Positions 8,920 through 26,017 of a stretch of DNA of 61,391 nt are shown here, in pieces. This DNA is from Gammaproteobacteria bacterium (lineage in GTDB: Bacteria > Pseudomonadota > Gammaproteobacteria > S144-34): contig JALSJE010000074.1 in the NCBI GenBank assembly GCA_026989495.1, positions 1 through 61,391 of the forward strand, read 5' to 3'. A program made the translations under genes and the position numbers. Under the pieces are notes generated by a model that was given only the letters and a program-made list of their open reading frames with translations, was not told the DNA's origin and did no database searches. Position 1 is the stretch's first letter, and the number at the start of each line of letters is the position of its first letter.

Positions 8920-9405
8920 TCAGCCCGTCTCCGCGGCCTCCGCGACCAGCGCCACGGCGAAGGCGGCGATCCCCTCGCCCCGTCCGGTGAAACCCAGCCC
9001 CTCGCTGGTGGTGGCCTTGACGCTCACGCGGTCCTCGTCCAGAGCCAGATCGGCGGCGATGCAGGCGCGCATGGCGGGCACGTGGGGCGCGAGCCGCGGC
9101 GCCTGGGCCACCACGGTGACGTCCACGCTCACCGGCCGGAGCCCCCGCTCGGCGAGCAGTCCCCGCACGGTGCGCAGCAGCCCACGGCTGTCGGCACCGC
9201 GCCAGCGCGGGTCGCCGTCCGGGAAGTGCTGGCCGATGTCGCCCAGGGCCGCCGCGCCCAGGAGGGCGTCGCAGAGGGCGTGCAGCGCCACGTCGCCGTC
9301 GGAGTGGGCCACGACGCCCTGCGTATGGGGGATGCGCACGCCGCCGACGACCACGTGGTCGCCGGGGCCGAAGCGGTGCACGTCGATGCCTTGCCCCACG
9401 CGCAT
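8920..9405 (-). CDS. ispF: 2-C-methyl-D-erythritol 2,4-cyclodiphosphate synthase
   Basis: Fifth enzyme of the MEP isoprenoid pathway, cyclising CDP-methylerythritol 2-phosphate. The 161 residues (159 in E. coli) show the metal-binding [13 protein letters not shown] at the N terminus, the [31 protein letters not shown] block and the [15 protein letters not shown] end. It starts 2 bases after the ispD stop and ends 2 bases before truD. The operon ftsB-ispD-ispF-truD is standard for gammaproteobacteria; dxr of the same pathway lies upstream in the same run. Confidence 0.98.
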   Translation of the reverse strand: MRVGQGIDVHRFGPGDHVVVGGVRIPHTQGVVAHSDGDVALHALCDALLGAAALGDIGQHFPDGDPRWRGADSRGLLRTVRGLLAERGLRPVSVDVTVVAQAPRLAPHVPAMRACIAADLALDEDRVSVKATTSEGLGFTGRGEGIAAFAVALVAEAAETG

Positions 9406-9407
9406 CT

Positions 9408-10271
9408 TCAGCCTCCCTCCGCGTCCGCGCGGCCCGCCTTGCCGGAGCCGCGCGCCACAGATGCCGGCTCAGCATCGTGCCCGCAATCCCGCGCCCCCGC
9501 CTGCGGGCCGCGCCGCGCTCCCCGCACCTGGCCTGCGCTGCGCTCCGGCCCCGCGTCCGCGCGGCGCGGCGCACCCCCGGCCGCCTGGCGCGCGAGCAGG
9601 AGCTCGGCCAGCACCAGGTCCTCCGGGCGGGTGATCTTGATGTTGTCGGCGCTGCCTTCCACCACGCGGGGGCGGAAACCTGCGCGCTCCATGGCGGCGG
9701 CGTCGTCGGTGACCGCTTCGCCTGCCCCGAGCGCCGCCGCCAGGGCCTCCCGGAGCATCCCGAGGCGGAACATCTGCGGCGTGAGGGCGTGCCACAGGTC
9801 CGCGCGCGGTACCGTCTCCCGCACGCGCCCGTCGCCGTCCACGGCCTTGAGCGTGTCGCGCACGGGCACGGCGAGCAGCCCCCCCACGGGATCCTCGGCG
9901 AGGGCGTCGATCAGGCGCGCTACGTCCTCGGTGCGCACGCAGGGGCGGGCGGCGTCGTGCACCAGCACCCAGTCGTCCGCGTGCGTCTCGGCGGCGAGGC
10001 GCTCCAGCGCCCCCAGCACCGACCAGGCCCGTTCGGGGCCAGCCGGCGCGGTCAGCACGGGCGTGCCCGCGGGCCGGCGCACACGCGCCCAGTGGCCGTC
10101 GCCCTCGGCCAGCGCCACCACGATGCCCGCGATGCGGGGCTCGGCGGCGAGCCGCGCCAGCGTATGCTCGATGACGGGCCGGCCTGCCAGCGGCAGGTAC
10201 TGCTTGGGGACGCCGGCGCCCATGCGCCTTCCTGCGCCTCCCGCGGGCACCACGGCCCAGCAGCGCCTCAA
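9408..10271 (-). CDS. ispD: 2-C-methyl-D-erythritol 4-phosphate cytidylyltransferase with C-terminal tail
   Basis: Third step of the MEP pathway, joining CTP and methylerythritol phosphate. The nucleotide-binding GGAGRRMG and PKQYLPLAG (residues 11-30), [11 protein letters not shown] (103-111) and the end motif [14 protein letters not shown] mark the enzyme, complete by about residue 230. A further 57 residues are low-complexity Arg/Gly/Ala/Pro and have no counterpart in typical IspD (236 residues in E. coli). Translation must start at TTG 10271, which overlaps the ftsB stop as TTGA; no in-frame ATG or GTG precedes the GG-x-G motif. The stop is 2 bases before ispF. Confidence 0.95.
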   Translation of the reverse strand: MRRCWAVVPAGGAGRRMGAGVPKQYLPLAGRPVIEHTLARLAAEPRIAGIVVALAEGDGHWARVRRPAGTPVLTAPAGPERAWSVLGALERLAAETHADDWVLVHDAARPCVRTEDVARLIDALAEDPVGGLLAVPVRDTLKAVDGDGRVRETVPRADLWHALTPQMFRLGMLREALAAALGAGEAVTDDAAAMERAGFRPRVVEGSADNIKITRPEDLVLAELLLARQAAGGAPRRADAGPERSAGQVRGARRGPQAGARDCGHDAEPASVARGSGKAGRADAEGG

Positions 10272-10561
10272 GGCCGTCCCTCCTCCGTCGACGGCACGAT
10301 CACCTGAAAGAAGGTCTCGCCCTCGCGGATCATGCCGAGCTCGCTGCGGGCACGCTCCTCCACCGCCTCCAGGCCGCGCTTGAGGTCGGCCACCTCGGCG
10401 GCCAGCGCCGCGTTGCGCGCGGCGAGCCGTGCGTTTTCGGCCTGCTGGCGCGCCACCGCCTCGCGCAGGCGCAGCACGTCGGGCAGCCCGCCCGGCCCCA
10501 CCCACAGGCGGTGCTGGAGCGCTGCGAGCATGAGCGCGAGCGCGAGGATCAGCCAGCGCAT
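10268..10561 (-). CDS. ftsB: Cell division protein FtsB
   Basis: Small bitopic inner-membrane protein of the FtsQLB divisome complex. The 97 residues (103 in E. coli) have a short cytoplasmic start, one membrane span (LILALALMLAALQHRLWV), a coiled coil (residues 30-75, QQAENARLAARNAALAAEV) and a C-terminal region with the conserved ARSELGMIREGETFFQV. It lies downstream of eno by 65 bp and is coupled to ispD by a TTGA overlap. Confidence 0.97.
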   Translation of the reverse strand: MRWLILALALMLAALQHRLWVGPGGLPDVLRLREAVARQQAENARLAARNAALAAEVADLKRGLEAVEERARSELGMIREGETFFQVIVPSTEEGRP

Positions 10562-10626
10562 CGGGCACGTTCCAGGCGGCGGCGTTGCCGCAATGGTACC
10601 CGATGCGCGCCCGCCTGCGCGCCGGC

Positions 10627-14585
<3,959 letters not shown>

Positions 14586-14622
14586 TCGCCGCGCACCGGG
14601 CGACCGATCTCACGACGGGCGA

Positions 14623-15981
14623 TCAACGGCTTGCGGCGCCGGGGGGGGCCATCCACCCGGCCTCCCATACCAGGTGCAGGCCCGCCTGCCCCGCCTCCAC
14701 CGTGGCGTGGCTGGCGCACACGGCCAGGCCCGGCACGGCGACGAGGCGCTCGCCGTCGAGCAGCAGCGGCAGGCGCGCGCGCTCCCAGGGTGCGAGGCCC
14801 GACTCCTGGAGCAGCTTCTTGAGCGGGCGCGTGAGGCCCGCCCCCGCCGGGCGGCAGCGCTCGCCTCCGGCGCGCAGGCGCACGGTGACGCCCCGGGGCA
14901 CGCGCATGGGATCGAGCAGCCCCGCGCCCGTGGCGGGTTCGGCGCGCAGGATGCCGCCGAGCTCGGGCAGCTCGAGGGGCGCGTGCAGGTCCCAGTGGCG
15001 CGGTGCCAGCCGGGCGGGCGGCAACGGCGGCAGGGCGTACAGGGCATCGCGGTGGCGGCGCAGCTCGCCGCCAGGCCAGCGGAAGACGGGGGCGGCGTCG
15101 CGGCGGCTTCCGAGCAGCATGGCGAGGGCGGCCTCGAGCTGGGCCGTGCCCGGCACGGGCAGGCCCTGGCGGCGCAGCCAGTGGCGCAGGAGGTTGCGCG
15201 CGCGCGGCGGTGCCAGCGCCCGCAGGGCCGGGGCCGAGAGGGTGCCCGGCCGAGAACCCCGGGCCCCGGCCAGATCGAGCTCGGCCAGGCCCTCCAGCAG
15301 GGACGTGACCTCGGCACAGTGGGCGGCCGCCCGGGCCAGCGCCGCCGCCGCGCCCGGGCGCGTGGCCTCCAGGACGGGGAGGATGTCGAGGCGCACACGC
15401 GCGCGCAGCAGGCGCGGGTCGCGGTTCATGGGGTCCTCCACCCACTCCAGGCCATGGGCGGCGAGGTGGGTCCTGAGAACGGCACGCGGGAGCGCGAGCA
15501 GGGGTCGGGCGAGCCAGCCCCGGCCGAGCCGCCGCAAGGCGGGCATGGCGGCCAGCCCCGCAGGGCCGGCGCCGCGCAGGGCCTGGATGAGGAAGGTCTC
15601 GGCCTGATCCTCGCGGTGGTGGGCCGTCAGGCACAGCTCGTCCGCCTCGAGGGCCCCGCCCAGCGCCTCGTAGCGGGCGCTGCGGGCCGCCGCCTCGGGT
15701 CCCTCGCGGTCCCCTTCGGGGACGCGCACGCGCAGCACCGTGAGCGGGACGGCGAGCCCGCGGCAGAGATCGGCGCAGCGCTCAGCCCAGCCGTCGGCCT
15801 CCGGGAGGAGGCCGTGGTGCACGTGGACGGCGCGCAGGCGCAGGCCAAGGGGCTCGCGCAGCAGCGCGAGCGCGTGCAGCAGCGCGGTGGAGTCGCCGCC
15901 GCCGCTCAGGGCCACCGCCACGCCCTGGGCGTGGGGGAGGCCGGGCAAGGTGCGGCGCAGGTGCTCGACGAGCTCGCTCAC
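14623..15981 (-). CDS. tilS: tRNA(Ile)-lysidine synthase
   Basis: Adds lysine to C34 of tRNA-Ile(CAU), changing both codon reading and charging; ATP-dependent. The 452 residues (432 in E. coli) contain the PP-loop VAVALSGGGDSTALLHAL near residue 20, the family motif VHVHHGL, and HHREDQAETFLIQALRG. They end with the TilS substrate-binding domains (GERCRPAGAGLTRPLKKLLQE). The start chosen is GTG 15981, which leaves the normal short lead before the PP-loop; the ORF track extension reads accA in another frame. It lies 56 bp after accA, as in E. coli where accA and tilS are near neighbours. Confidence 0.95.
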   Translation of the reverse strand: MSELVEHLRRTLPGLPHAQGVAVALSGGGDSTALLHALALLREPLGLRLRAVHVHHGLLPEADGWAERCADLCRGLAVPLTVLRVRVPEGDREGPEAAARSARYEALGGALEADELCLTAHHREDQAETFLIQALRGAGPAGLAAMPALRRLGRGWLARPLLALPRAVLRTHLAAHGLEWVEDPMNRDPRLLRARVRLDILPVLEATRPGAAAALARAAAHCAEVTSLLEGLAELDLAGARGSRPGTLSAPALRALAPPRARNLLRHWLRRQGLPVPGTAQLEAALAMLLGSRRDAAPVFRWPGGELRRHRDALYALPPLPPARLAPRHWDLHAPLELPELGGILRAEPATGAGLLDPMRVPRGVTVRLRAGGERCRPAGAGLTRPLKKLLQESGLAPWERARLPLLLDGERLVAVPGLAVCASHATVEAGQAGLHLVWEAGWMAPPGAASR

Positions 15982-16037
15982 GGGCCCACTCTCCCGCGCG
16001 CACGCGCCATGGCCGGCCGCGCGCCGCGCCCTGCAGG

Positions 16038-16997
16038 CTACTGGTGCTTGAACTCGCCGTAGCCCATGAGCCGCTGGTGGCGCTGGTCGAGCAGCTTGTC
16101 CAGCGGTGTGCGGTCCAGCAGGTCGAGGCTCTCGACGAGGGCCTGGCGCACGCGGCGGGCCGTCTCGTCCGGGTCGCGGTGGGCCCCGCCCAGGGGCTCC
16201 TCGACGACCTCGTCCACCAGGCCCAGCTCCTTGAGGCGCCCGGAGGTGATGCCCAGCGCCGCGGCCGCCTCCGGCGCCTTCTCGGCGCTGCGCCACAGTA
16301 TGGAGGCGCAGCCCTCCGGGGAGATCACCGAGTAGGTGGCGTACTGGAGCATGAGCAGGCGGTCGCACACGCCGATGGCGAGCGCCCCGCCGGAGCCGCC
16401 CTCGCCGATGACCACCGAGACGATGGGCGTCTTCAGGCCCGCCATCACGTGCAGGTTGCGCGCGATGGCCTCGCTCTGGCCGCGCTCCTCGGCGTCGATG
16501 CCGGGGTAGGCGCCAGGGGTGTCGATGAAGGTGACCACCGGCAGCCCGAAACGCTCGGCCAGCTCCATCAGGCGCCGGGCCTTGCGGTAGCCCTCGGGAC
16601 GCGGCATGCCGAAGTTGCGTCGCAGCTTCTCCTTGGTGTCGCGCCCCTTCTGGTGGCCGATGACCATGACAGGCCGGCCATCGAGGCGCGCGAGCCCGCC
16701 GACGATGGCAGGGTCGTCGGCGAAGGCGCGGTCGCCGTGCAGCTCGTGGAAGTCGGTGAAGATGCGCTCCACGTAATCCAGCGTATAGGGCCGCTGGGGG
16801 TGGCGCGCGAGCTGCGCGATCTGCCAGGGCGTGAGCGAACGGAAGATCTGCTCGGTGAGCTCGCGGCTCTTGGCCTGGAGCCGCGCGATCTCCTCGCCGA
16901 TGTTGATCTCGCTGTCGTCGCCCAGGTAGCGCAGCTCCTCGATCTTCGCCTCCAGCTCGGCGATGGGCTGCTCGAAGTCCAGGAAGTTCAGGTTCAT
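16038..16997 (-). CDS. accA: Acetyl-CoA carboxylase carboxyltransferase subunit alpha
   Basis: Alpha subunit of the carboxyltransferase that makes malonyl-CoA, the first committed step of fatty acid synthesis; pairs with AccD. Length is 319 residues, the same as E. coli. Conserved stretches include [54 protein letters not shown] and [15 protein letters not shown], the last forming an oxyanion site. The start is the ATG at 16997, which begins the conserved N terminus; the track uses a GTG three codons earlier. It follows the TrpB-like gene, with a strong hairpin in between. Confidence 0.98.
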   Translation of the reverse strand: MNLNFLDFEQPIAELEAKIEELRYLGDDSEINIGEEIARLQAKSRELTEQIFRSLTPWQIAQLARHPQRPYTLDYVERIFTDFHELHGDRAFADDPAIVGGLARLDGRPVMVIGHQKGRDTKEKLRRNFGMPRPEGYRKARRLMELAERFGLPVVTFIDTPGAYPGIDAEERGQSEAIARNLHVMAGLKTPIVSVVIGEGGSGGALAIGVCDRLLMLQYATYSVISPEGCASILWRSAEKAPEAAAALGITSGRLKELGLVDEVVEEPLGGAHRDPDETARRVRQALVESLDLLDRTPLDKLLDQRHQRLMGYGEFKHQ

Positions 16998-17016
16998 GGC
17001 CCGCACAGGCTAAACC

Positions 17017-17047
17017 GCGCCGGGGCGGCCGGCAACCGCCCCGGCGC
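17017..17047 (-). terminator. GC-rich hairpin between trpB-like gene and accA
   Basis: Perfect 12 bp stem (GCGCCGGGGCGG paired with CCGCCCCGGCGC) with a 7-base loop in the 61 bp gap after the TrpB-like stop. On the minus strand it is followed by GGTTTAG, a weak U tract, so termination would be partial at best. It may separate accA expression from the inserted upstream gene. Confidence 0.4.
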
Positions 17048-17058
17048 CCGCGGGAGCC

Positions 17059-18423
17059 TCAGCCGGCCGCCACCCGCGGCAAGCGGTCCAGCGCGGCCTC
17101 GATGGCCTCTTCGGGGTAGGCGAAGTCCTCGAGCTCGCCGTTGAAGTAGCGGTCGTAGGCGGCCATGTCGAAGTGGCCGTGGCCCGAGAGGTTGAACAGC
17201 AGCACCTTGGGCTCGCCAAGCGCCTTGCAGCGCAGCGCCTCGTCCACCACCGCGCGGATGGCGTGGTTGGACTCGGGGGCCGGGATGATGCCCTCGGTGC
17301 GGGCAAAGAGCACCCCGGCCTCGAAGGTGGCCACCTGCGGCACCGCCACCGCCTCCAGCAGGCCTTCCTTGTACAGATGGCAGACCAGCGGCGCATCGCC
17401 GTGGTAGCGCAGCCCGCCCGCATGGATGCCGGGCGGCACGAAGTCGTGGCCCAGCGTGTACATGGGCAGCAGCGGGGTCAGGCCCACGGTGTCGCCGAAA
17501 TCGTAGGCGTAGCGCCCGCGCGTGAGCGTCGGGCAGGACTCGGGCTCCACCGCCACCAGCCGCACCTCGCGCCCGGCGGCCTTGTCGGCGAAGAAGGGAA
17601 AGGCGATGCCGCCGAAGTTGGAGCCGCCGCCGCAGGGGGCGAAGACCATGTCCGGGTACTCACCCACGCGCTCGAGCTGGCGCCTGGCCTCCAGGCCGAT
17701 CACGGTCTGGTGCAGCAGCACGTGGTTGAGCACCGAGCCGAGGGCGTAGTTGGTGTCCTTGCGCGAGGCGGCCTCCTCCACCGCCTCCGAGATGGCGATG
17801 CCGAGCGAGCCGGGCGAGTCCGGGCTCTCGGCGCGCACCTTGCGCCCGGCCTCGGTGAGATCGGTGGGGCTGGGCAGCACCTCGGCGCCCCAGGTCTCGA
17901 TCATGGAGCGGCGGAAGGGCTTCTGCTCGTAGCTTACGCGCACCATGTAGACGCGCACGTCGAGGCCGAATAGCTGGCCCGCCAGCGCCAGCGCCGAGCC
18001 CCACTGGCCGGCGCCGGTCTCGGTGGTGAGCCGCCGGATCCCGGCCTCGCGGTTGTACCAGGCCTGGGCGACGGCGGTGTTGGGCTTGTGGGAGCCGGCG
18101 GGGCTCGCGCCCTCGTACTTGTAGTAGATGCGCGCGGGCGTCCCGAGCGCCTGCTCGAGGCGTCGCGCACGGTAGAGCGGCGTCGGGCGCCACAGGCGGT
18201 AGACCTCGCGCACCGCCTCCGGGATGGGGACCCAGCGCTCGGTGCTGACCTCCTGCTCGATGAGGGCGGGCGGAAAGATGGCGGCCAGCGCGTCGGGGCC
18301 CACCGGCTTGCCTTCCGGGCCCAGCGGCGGCGGCATGGGGCTCGGCAGGTCCGCCGCGACATTGTACCACTGGGTCGGGATCTCGGACTCGTCCAGCAGG
18401 ATCTTGGTCGGCACGTCGCTCAT
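17059..18423 (-). CDS. TrpB2-type tryptophan synthase beta-like PLP enzyme
   Basis: PLP-dependent beta-family enzyme of the TrpB2 class, the form often encoded without a trpA neighbour; it may join indole and serine, or act on a related substrate. The 454 residues are longer than canonical TrpB (about 400). An N-terminal extension typical of TrpB2 ([18 protein letters not shown]) is present. The PLP lysine is in [15 protein letters not shown], the phosphate loop is CGGGSNFGG, and the extra conserved segment [12 protein letters not shown] is also seen. It sits alone between dnaE and accA, where E. coli has none, with no other trp gene in view. Substrate is inferred, not shown. Confidence 0.9.
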   Translation of the reverse strand: MSDVPTKILLDESEIPTQWYNVAADLPSPMPPPLGPEGKPVGPDALAAIFPPALIEQEVSTERWVPIPEAVREVYRLWRPTPLYRARRLEQALGTPARIYYKYEGASPAGSHKPNTAVAQAWYNREAGIRRLTTETGAGQWGSALALAGQLFGLDVRVYMVRVSYEQKPFRRSMIETWGAEVLPSPTDLTEAGRKVRAESPDSPGSLGIAISEAVEEAASRKDTNYALGSVLNHVLLHQTVIGLEARRQLERVGEYPDMVFAPCGGGSNFGGIAFPFFADKAAGREVRLVAVEPESCPTLTRGRYAYDFGDTVGLTPLLPMYTLGHDFVPPGIHAGGLRYHGDAPLVCHLYKEGLLEAVAVPQVATFEAGVLFARTEGIIPAPESNHAIRAVVDEALRCKALGEPKVLLFNLSGHGHFDMAAYDRYFNGELEDFAYPEEAIEAALDRLPRVAAG

Positions 18424-18480
18424 CTTCCCCCTCTCCCCTGCTCGTGGGTGTACCGTGGCGGCGGGGCGACGCGGGCGCGC

Positions 18481-21935
<3,455 letters not shown>

Positions 21936-21939
<4 letters not shown>

Positions 21940-22547
21940 GCCGGGTCCCCCGCCTCGAGGCAGGCGCGCACGGGCGCGAAGCTGCGCCGGTGGGCGGGGC
22001 ACGGCCCCAGCTGCCGCAGCGCCGCCAGGTGCGCAGCGGTGGCATAGCCCTTGTGGGCGGCGAAGCCGTAGCCGGGGAAGCGCCGGTCGAGGGCCACCAT
22101 CTCGGCGTCGCGGGCCGTCTTGGCGAGGATGGAGGCGGCAGCGATCGCGGGCTCGCGGGCATCGCCGCCCACCACCGGCTCACCCGGGCAGGGCAGCGGC
22201 GGCCAGCGGTCGCCGTCCACGAGCGCGTAGTCGGGGCGCGGCCGCAGCGCCTCCACGGCGCGGCGCATGGCGAGCAGGGTCGCCTGCAGGATGTTGAGCC
22301 GGTCGATCTCGTCCACCTCGGCGCGTCCCAGGGCCCAGGCCAGGGCCCGCTCGCGGATCGCCGCCGCCAGCCGTGCGCGCACTGCGGGCGCGAGGCGCTT
22401 GGAGTCGTCCAGGCCCTCGATGGGGCGCCCCGGGTCGAGGATGACGGCCGCGGCGACCACGGGGCCGGCGAGCGGACCGCGCCCGGCTTCGTCCACGCCG
22501 GCCACACGCCCGCCAGCGAAGGTGAGGCTCCCCTGGGCGGGCCTCAT
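21936..22547 (-). CDS. rnhB: Ribonuclease HII
   Basis: Cuts RNA in RNA-DNA hybrids and removes single ribonucleotides from DNA. The 203 residues (198 in E. coli) hold the catalytic Asp-Glu pair in [14 protein letters not shown] at the N terminus and further acidic residues in YALVDGD, with [12 protein letters not shown] and [11 protein letters not shown] typical of type II. Coupled at both ends by ATGA overlaps, to lpxB upstream and dnaE downstream. Confidence 0.98.
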
Positions 22548-23686
22548 GCGGGCCCTCCCCTCGCCACCTCCAGCACTGCCTCGGCCGCGCGCCGGTCGGC
22601 GTCGCGGCGCAGCCGGCGGTGGATGGACTCGAAGGCTGCCACGGCACGTGCGGCGCGCTCGGGCTGGTCGAGCCAGGCCAGCACCTCGGCGCCCAGCCGT
22701 TCCGGGACGGCCGCGTCCTGGATCAGCTCCGGCACCAGGTCGGTCCCCGCCAGCAGGTTGGGCAAGGCATAGCGGTCGATGCGCACGAGCCGCCGGGCGA
22801 TGGCGTAGGTGAGCGGCGCCAAACGATAGGCTACCACCATGGGGCGCTTCAGCAAGAGTGCCTCCAGGGTGGCGGTGCCGCTGGCGGCGAGCGCCACGTC
22901 GGCGGCGGCGAGCGCCGCATGCGAGCGCCCTTCCACCGTGCGCACGGGGACCTGGGGCGCGTGCGCGGCGAGCGCCGCGCGCCACAGGGCGGCGGTGGCC
23001 GGCGTCGCCATGGGGGCCACGAAGGCGAGCCCCGGGCGGTGCGCCGCCAGCCACGCCACCGTGGCCGCGAACACCGGGCCCAGGCGGGCGGCCTCGCCGC
23101 GCCGGCTGCCGGGGAGCACCGCCACCACTTGCCCTTCGGGCGGAAGGCCGAGATCGGCGCGTGCGGCGGCACGGTCCGGCACCTCCGGAAGCAGGTCGGC
23201 CAGGGGGTGGCCGACGAAGGTGGCGGGCACCCCGTGGCGCTCGTAGAACTCGGCCTCGAAGTCGAACAAGGTCAGGACCCGATCCACCGCTCGCGCGATG
23301 GCTCGCACCCGGCCCTGGCGCCAGGCCCACACCGAGGGGCTCACGTAGTGCACGGTGGGGATGCCGCGGGCGCGCAGGCGCCGCTCCAGGCCCAGGTTGA
23401 AGTCCGGGGCGTCGATGCCGACGAAGACGTCGGGGCGGGCGGAGGCCAGGGCACGGTGCAGGCGGCGGCGCAGGGCGAGCAGGCCGGGCAGGTGCCGCAG
23501 CACCTCGACCAGCCCCATGACCGCGAGCCGCTCCGCCGGCGCCAGCAGCTCCAGCCCCCCGGCAGCCATGAGCGGCCCCCCGACCCCGACGAAGCGCACC
23601 TCCGGCACCCGCGCGCGCAGGGCCCGCATGAGGCCCGCGCCCAGCCGGTCGCCGGAGGCCTCCCCCGCGACCAGCGCCACCCGCAT
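22544..23686 (-). CDS. lpxB: Lipid A disaccharide synthase
   Basis: Peripheral inner-membrane glycosyltransferase joining UDP-2,3-diacylglucosamine and lipid X into the lipid A disaccharide. The 380 residues (382 in E. coli) begin [17 protein letters not shown] and contain [34 protein letters not shown] and LPGSRRGE, all family signatures. It follows lpxA by 18 bp and is coupled to rnhB by ATGA. Confidence 0.98.
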   Translation of the reverse strand: MRVALVAGEASGDRLGAGLMRALRARVPEVRFVGVGGPLMAAGGLELLAPAERLAVMGLVEVLRHLPGLLALRRRLHRALASARPDVFVGIDAPDFNLGLERRLRARGIPTVHYVSPSVWAWRQGRVRAIARAVDRVLTLFDFEAEFYERHGVPATFVGHPLADLLPEVPDRAAARADLGLPPEGQVVAVLPGSRRGEAARLGPVFAATVAWLAAHRPGLAFVAPMATPATAALWRAALAAHAPQVPVRTVEGRSHAALAAADVALAASGTATLEALLLKRPMVVAYRLAPLTYAIARRLVRIDRYALPNLLAGTDLVPELIQDAAVPERLGAEVLAWLDQPERAARAVAAFESIHRRLRRDADRRAAEAVLEVARGGPA

Positions 23687-23704
23687 CTCGACCCCCCGAC
23701 CGGC

Positions 23705-24475
23705 TCAGCGCACCAGGCCGCGCCCGCGCTCGCGCAGGAAGGCCACCAGCGGCTCGAGCTCCGGATGCCCGGGCAGCATGGCCACGATGCGCTCGGTCGC
23801 CTCCTCGCGGCGGAGCCCCGAGCGGTACAGGATCCGATAGGCCTCGCGGATGGCCCTGATCGCCTCGGTCGTGAAGCCGCGCCGGCGCAGGCCCTCGGTG
23901 TTGATGCCGTGGGGTCGGGCCGGTTGCCCTGCCACCGTGACGTAGGGCGGGACGTCCTTGGCGATGCCGCTGCCGAAGGCGGTGAAACAGTGCGCGCCGA
24001 GCCGGCAGAACTGGTGCACGAGCGTGAAGCCGCCGAGGATGGCGTGGTCGCCCACCACCACGTGCCCCGCGAGCGAGGCGCCGTTGGCGAAGATGGTGTG
24101 GCTGCCCACCTGGCAGTCGTGGGCGATGTGCACGTAGGCCATGATCCAGTTGTCGTCGCCGATGCGCGTGATCCCGCCCCCCTGAACGGTGCCGCGGTTG
24201 ATGGTGGTGTACTCGCGGATGACGTTGCGGTCACCGATCTCCAGGCGCGTCGGCTCGCCCGCGTACTTCTTGTCCTGCGGGTCGTCGCCGATGGAAGCGA
24301 ACTGGTAGATGCGGTTGTCGTGCCCGATGACCGTGGGCCCGCGCAGCACCGAGTGCGGCCCGATGCGGGTGCCGGCGCCGATGCGGACGCCTGCGCCGAT
24401 GATGGCGTAGGGGCCGACCTCGACCCCCTCGTCGAGCTCGGCGCCGGGATCGATAACCGCGCGCGGGTCGATCAC
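23705..24475 (-). CDS. lpxA: UDP-N-acetylglucosamine acyltransferase
   Basis: First step of lipid A synthesis, 3-O-acylation of UDP-GlcNAc from hydroxyacyl-ACP. The 256 residues (262 in E. coli) form a left-handed beta-helix of hexapeptide repeats ([20 protein letters not shown]), with the catalytic histidine in [11 protein letters not shown] and the acyl-ruler region after [17 protein letters not shown]. The C-terminal helical part ends in RERGRGLVR. The start is GTG 24475, overlapping the fabZ stop as GTGA; the much longer track ORF runs into fabZ and lpxD in another frame. Confidence 0.98.
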   Translation of the reverse strand: MIDPRAVIDPGAELDEGVEVGPYAIIGAGVRIGAGTRIGPHSVLRGPTVIGHDNRIYQFASIGDDPQDKKYAGEPTRLEIGDRNVIREYTTINRGTVQGGGITRIGDDNWIMAYVHIAHDCQVGSHTIFANGASLAGHVVVGDHAILGGFTLVHQFCRLGAHCFTAFGSGIAKDVPPYVTVAGQPARPHGINTEGLRRRGFTTEAIRAIREAYRILYRSGLRREEATERIVAMLPGHPELEPLVAFLRERGRGLVR

Positions 24476-24921
24476 GCCCTGGGGTCCTTCGTGGTGCACA
24501 TGATCTGCGCCTCGGCACAGACCTCCCCGTCCACCCGCGCCACGCACGTGAAGATGCCCACGCCTTTCAGGAGGCGCTTGAGCTCGACCTCCAGGCGCAG
24601 CTGGTCGCCCGGACCCACCGGGCGCTTGAAGCGCGCCTTGTCGATACCCACCAGGTAGTAGACGGACTCGCCGCCCTCCCCTTCGCCGGCACGGAAGGCG
24701 AGCAGGCCGGTCGCCTGGGCCAGCGCCTCGAGTATGAGCACGCCCGGCATCACCGGGTGGCCCGGGAAGTGGCCCGGGAAGAAGGGCTCGTTGATGGTCA
24801 CGTTCTTGATCGCCACCAGCCGCCTGCCGGGTTCGTACTCCACCACCCGGTCCACCAGCAGGAACGGATAGCGGTGCGGCAGGTTGCGGAGTATCTCCTC
24901 GATGCCACCTTGCTCGGACAA
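24472..24921 (-). CDS. fabZ: 3-hydroxyacyl-ACP dehydratase FabZ
   Basis: Dehydrates 3-hydroxyacyl-ACP in fatty acid elongation, competing with LpxA and LpxD for the same acyl chains. The 149 residues (151 in E. coli) show [13 protein letters not shown] and the hot-dog active-site helix [20 protein letters not shown], with catalytic His and Glu. It lies between lpxD (48 bp) and lpxA (GTGA overlap), the standard lpxD-fabZ-lpxA order. Confidence 0.98.
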   Translation of the reverse strand: MSEQGGIEEILRNLPHRYPFLLVDRVVEYEPGRRLVAIKNVTINEPFFPGHFPGHPVMPGVLILEALAQATGLLAFRAGEGEGGESVYYLVGIDKARFKRPVGPGDQLRLEVELKRLLKGVGIFTCVARVDGEVCAEAQIMCTTKDPRA

Positions 24922-24969
24922 GTGCTTCCCCTCCCTCGCGTGCGCGCCGTCGCAGGGCGCCTGCGCGTC

Positions 24970-26013
24970 TCAGGATTCCCGCTCGTGCCCTTCCACGCCC
25001 GGCTCCAGGCGCCGCTCCAGGCGCCGCAGACGGCGCGCCAGGCGGTCGAGCTGCGCGAAGCGGGCGGCGTTGCGGCGCCATTCCCGGTTGGCCTGGAGCG
25101 GCACGCCGGACGAGTACACCCCGGGCTCGCGGATGCTGTGGGAGACCAGGCTCATGGCCGTGATCACGGTGCCGTCGGCGATCTCGATGTGGCCGGCGAT
25201 GCCCGCTCCGCCCCCGATCATGCAGCCGCGGCCGATGCGCGCGCTGCCGGCGATGCCCACGCAGCCGGCGATCGCGGTGTGCGCGCCGATCACGACGTTG
25301 TGCGCCACCTGAATCTGGTTGTCCAGCTTGACACCATCCTCGATGATGGTGTCGTCCAGCGCGCCGCGGTCGATGGTCGTGTTGGCGCCGATCTCCACGT
25401 CGTCGCCGATCACGACGCTCCCGAGCTGGGGCACCTTCTCCCAACGCTCCCCGGCGCGCGCGAAGCCGAAGCCGTCGCTGCCCACCACCACGCCCGGATG
25501 GAGCAGGCAGCGGCGGCCCACGCGCACGCCGTGGCACAGGGTCACGTTCGCCACCAGGCGCGTGCCTTCACCGACCACCGCTCCCTCCTCCAGCACGCAG
25601 CCGGGGCCGATCCAGGCCCCCGCCGCCACGCGCGCTCCGGCTTCGACCACGGCACCGGGCCCGATCCAGGCCCGGGGATGCACCTCGGCCCCGGGCGCGA
25701 CGGCCGCCGCCGGATGGATGCCCGCGCGCGCGGGCGGGGCGGGCGCGAACAGCGTCGCTGCGCGTGCGAAGGCGAGGTAGGGGTCGTCCGCCACGAGCGC
25801 GCCCACCGGACAGGCGGGACGCTCCTCGGCACGCAGGATCACCGCCGCCGCGCGGGTGTGGCGCAGCCGGCCGCGGTAGCGGGGGTTGGCGAGGAAGCTG
25901 ACCTGAGCCGGGCCGGCGCGGTCGAGAGGGGCCACGCCGCGCACCCGTGCCTGCGGGTCCCCCTCGAGGCGCGCGCCGATACGCTCAGCAAGCTCTGCAA
26001 GGCTGAGCTCCAC
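24970..26013 (-). CDS. lpxD: UDP-3-O-acylglucosamine N-acyltransferase
   Basis: Third step of lipid A synthesis, N-acylating UDP-3-O-acylglucosamine. The 347 residues (341 in E. coli) have an N-terminal uridine-binding domain (residues 1-100, VRGVAPLDRAGPAQVSFLA), a hexapeptide-repeat beta-helix with LCHGVRVGRRCLLHPGVVVG and the QVAHNVVIGAH catalytic histidine region, and a C-terminal helix rich in Arg and Leu. It begins 4 bases after the skp stop, so it is co-transcribed with bamA-skp. Confidence 0.98.
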   Translation of the reverse strand: MELSLAELAERIGARLEGDPQARVRGVAPLDRAGPAQVSFLANPRYRGRLRHTRAAAVILRAEERPACPVGALVADDPYLAFARAATLFAPAPPARAGIHPAAAVAPGAEVHPRAWIGPGAVVEAGARVAAGAWIGPGCVLEEGAVVGEGTRLVANVTLCHGVRVGRRCLLHPGVVVGSDGFGFARAGERWEKVPQLGSVVIGDDVEIGANTTIDRGALDDTIIEDGVKLDNQIQVAHNVVIGAHTAIAGCVGIAGSARIGRGCMIGGGAGIAGHIEIADGTVITAMSLVSHSIREPGVYSSGVPLQANREWRRNAARFAQLDRLARRLRRLERRLEPGVEGHERES

Positions 26014-26017
26014 CCGT

